From: Gammaproteobacteria bacterium
Lineage (GTDB): Bacteria > Pseudomonadota > Gammaproteobacteria > Xanthomonadales > Rhodanobacteraceae
NCBI GenBank assembly: GCA_005877675.1
Contig: VBNZ01000037.1
Location: forward strand, 1-5,584
Direction of reading: 5' to 3'
Length of the DNA stretch: 5,584 nucleotides
Part shown: positions 4,528 through 5,584 of the stretch, piece after piece
Numbering within the stretch: the stretch's first letter is position 1
Layout of the letters: every line of letters starts with the position of its first letter
Program-made: the position numbers and the translations under genes
The notes under the pieces: model-generated
Seen by the model: only the letters and a program-made list of their open reading frames with translations
Databases searched by the model: none
What the model was told of the DNA's origin: nothing

Positions 4528-5584
4528 TCAATGCTTTACGCTTTCTGCGCGCAGGCGCTCGGCGAACTCCGTCGGGGTCATCGACCCCAGGTCTTCGCCA
4601 CTGCGCGCGCGGACGGCAATAAGGCCATTTTCCTTCTCGCGATCACCGATCACGAGGAGGTACGGCACCTTCTGCAGCGTGTGTTCACGTATTTTATAGC
4701 CAATCTTCTCGTTACGCAAATCCGCCTGTACGCGGAATCCTTGTTTTACAAGGGCTTGCGCGGCGTCACTCACCGCGCCGGCCTGCGCATCGGTGATGTT
4801 CATCACGACTGCCTGGATCGGCGCCAGCCAGGCCGGGAACTGGCCGGCGTGGTGTTCGATCAAGATACCGATAAAACGCTCCATCGAACCGACTATGGCC
4901 CGATGCAGCATCACCGGATGGCGACGCTGGCTGTGCTCGTCGACGTATTCGGCACCGAGGCGGCCCGGCATCATGAAGTCGACCTGCATCGTGCCGAGCT
5001 GCCAGGTGCGGCCGATCGCATCGCGCAGGTGGTATTCGATCTTCGGGCCGTAGAACGCGCCCTCGCCCGGCAGTTCCTGCCATTCGACGCCGGCCGCGCG
5101 CAGGGCCGAGCGCAATGCGTTCTCGGCCTTGTCCCAGGTCGCATCGTCGCCGAGGCGCGGCTCGGGACGCAGCGCGATCTTGAGCTGCACGTCGGTAAAA
5201 CCGAACTCGCTGTACACCTGCATCGCCTGACGATGGAACGCAGTCACCTCAGACTCGATCTGGTCCTCGGTGCAGAAGATGTGGCCGTCGTCCTGGGTGA
5301 AGCCGCGCACGCGCAGGATGCCGTGCAGCGCGCCCGAAGGCTCGTTGCGATGGCAGGCACCGAACTCGCCGTAGCGGATCGGCAGATCGCGATAGCTGTG
5401 CAGGCCGTGATTGAACACCTGCACGTGGCCGGGACAGTTCATCGGTTTGAGCGCGTAGGTGCGCTTCTCCGACTCGGTGAAGAACATGTTGTTCTGGTAG
5501 TTGTCCCAGTGCCCCGATGCCTTCCACAGCGACACGTCGAGCACCTGCGGGCAGCGCACTTCCTGATAGCCCGAATCGCGATAT
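4528..5584 (-). CDS. thrS: Threonyl-tRNA synthetase, C-terminal 351 residues (5' end outside the window)
   Basis: Class II synthetase that charges tRNA-Thr with threonine in the cytoplasm. The reading frame is open to the right edge (…YRDSGYQEVRCPQ) and ends in TGA at 4528, so roughly the first 285-290 residues of a ~640-residue protein (TGS, editing and start of the catalytic domain) are missing. Seen here: the catalytic core with KPMNCPGHV, HRNEPSGALHG (motif 2 region), GFTQDDGHIFC, GEGAFYGPKIE and MLHRAIVGSMERF (motif 3), followed by the anticodon-binding domain (WLAPIQAVVMNITD, ADLRNEKIGYKIREH, VPYLLVIGDRE). The three zinc/threonine-site ligands known from the E. coli enzyme (Cys334, His385, His511) are all present, at the Cys codon 5434-5436 and the His codons 5281-5283 and 4903-4905. 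The GTG at 5559 is an internal Val codon, not a start. First gene of the cluster, 69 nt upstream of infC. Confidence 0.98.
   Translation of the reverse strand, partial: YRDSGYQEVRCPQVLDVSLWKASGHWDNYQNNMFFTESEKRTYALKPMNCPGHVQVFNHGLHSYRDLPIRYGEFGACHRNEPSGALHGILRVRGFTQDDGHIFCTEDQIESEVTAFHRQAMQVYSEFGFTDVQLKIALRPEPRLGDDATWDKAENALRSALRAAGVEWQELPGEGAFYGPKIEYHLRDAIGRTWQLGTMQVDFMMPGRLGAEYVDEHSQRRHPVMLHRAIVGSMERFIGILIEHHAGQFPAWLAPIQAVVMNITDAQAGAVSDAAQALVKQGFRVQADLRNEKIGYKIREHTLQKVPYLLVIGDREKENGLIAVRARSGEDLGSMTPTEFAERLRAESVKH

Overview
The window holds one minus-strand translation gene cluster. Read in the direction of transcription (high to low coordinates) it is thrS (3' part only), infC, rpmI, rplT, pheS, pheT (first ~628 codons only). 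This is the classic thrS-infC-rpmI-rplT-pheST order of gammaproteobacteria. The high GC, the wording of IF3 and PheT, and a GGGACTC heptamer repeat element between pheS and pheT suggest a member of the Xanthomonadales/Lysobacterales (Xanthomonadaceae or Rhodanobacteraceae). That placement is an inference from recall, not from a search.

Layout. 4528-5584: C-terminal half of threonyl-tRNA synthetase. 4459-4527: short gap with an 8-bp hairpin and the infC ribosome-binding site. 3937-4458: IF3, which appears to start at a non-standard ATC codon because an in-frame TGA lies two codons upstream. 3751-3936: leader of rpmI, with a GCAA-tetraloop hairpin and a possible internal promoter. 3553-3750: L35. 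3181-3540: L20. 2997-3180: leader of pheS with a strong intrinsic terminator, a competing antiterminator pairing and a 12-codon candidate leader peptide, together resembling a transcription attenuator. 1998-2996: PheS. 1887-1997: a repeat element that fills the whole pheS-pheT gap and can fold into a ~29-bp stem. 1-1886: PheT, running off the left edge.

Functionally the cluster couples initiation (IF3), two large-subunit proteins (L35, L20) and two aminoacyl-tRNA synthetases (ThrRS and the two PheRS subunits). No new protein family is present. The interesting content is in the non-coding joints: the infC start, the rplT-pheS attenuator-like region, and the repeat at the pheS-pheT junction. 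All six genes are intact as far as the window shows. No tRNA, rRNA, CRISPR or insertion sequence was seen.
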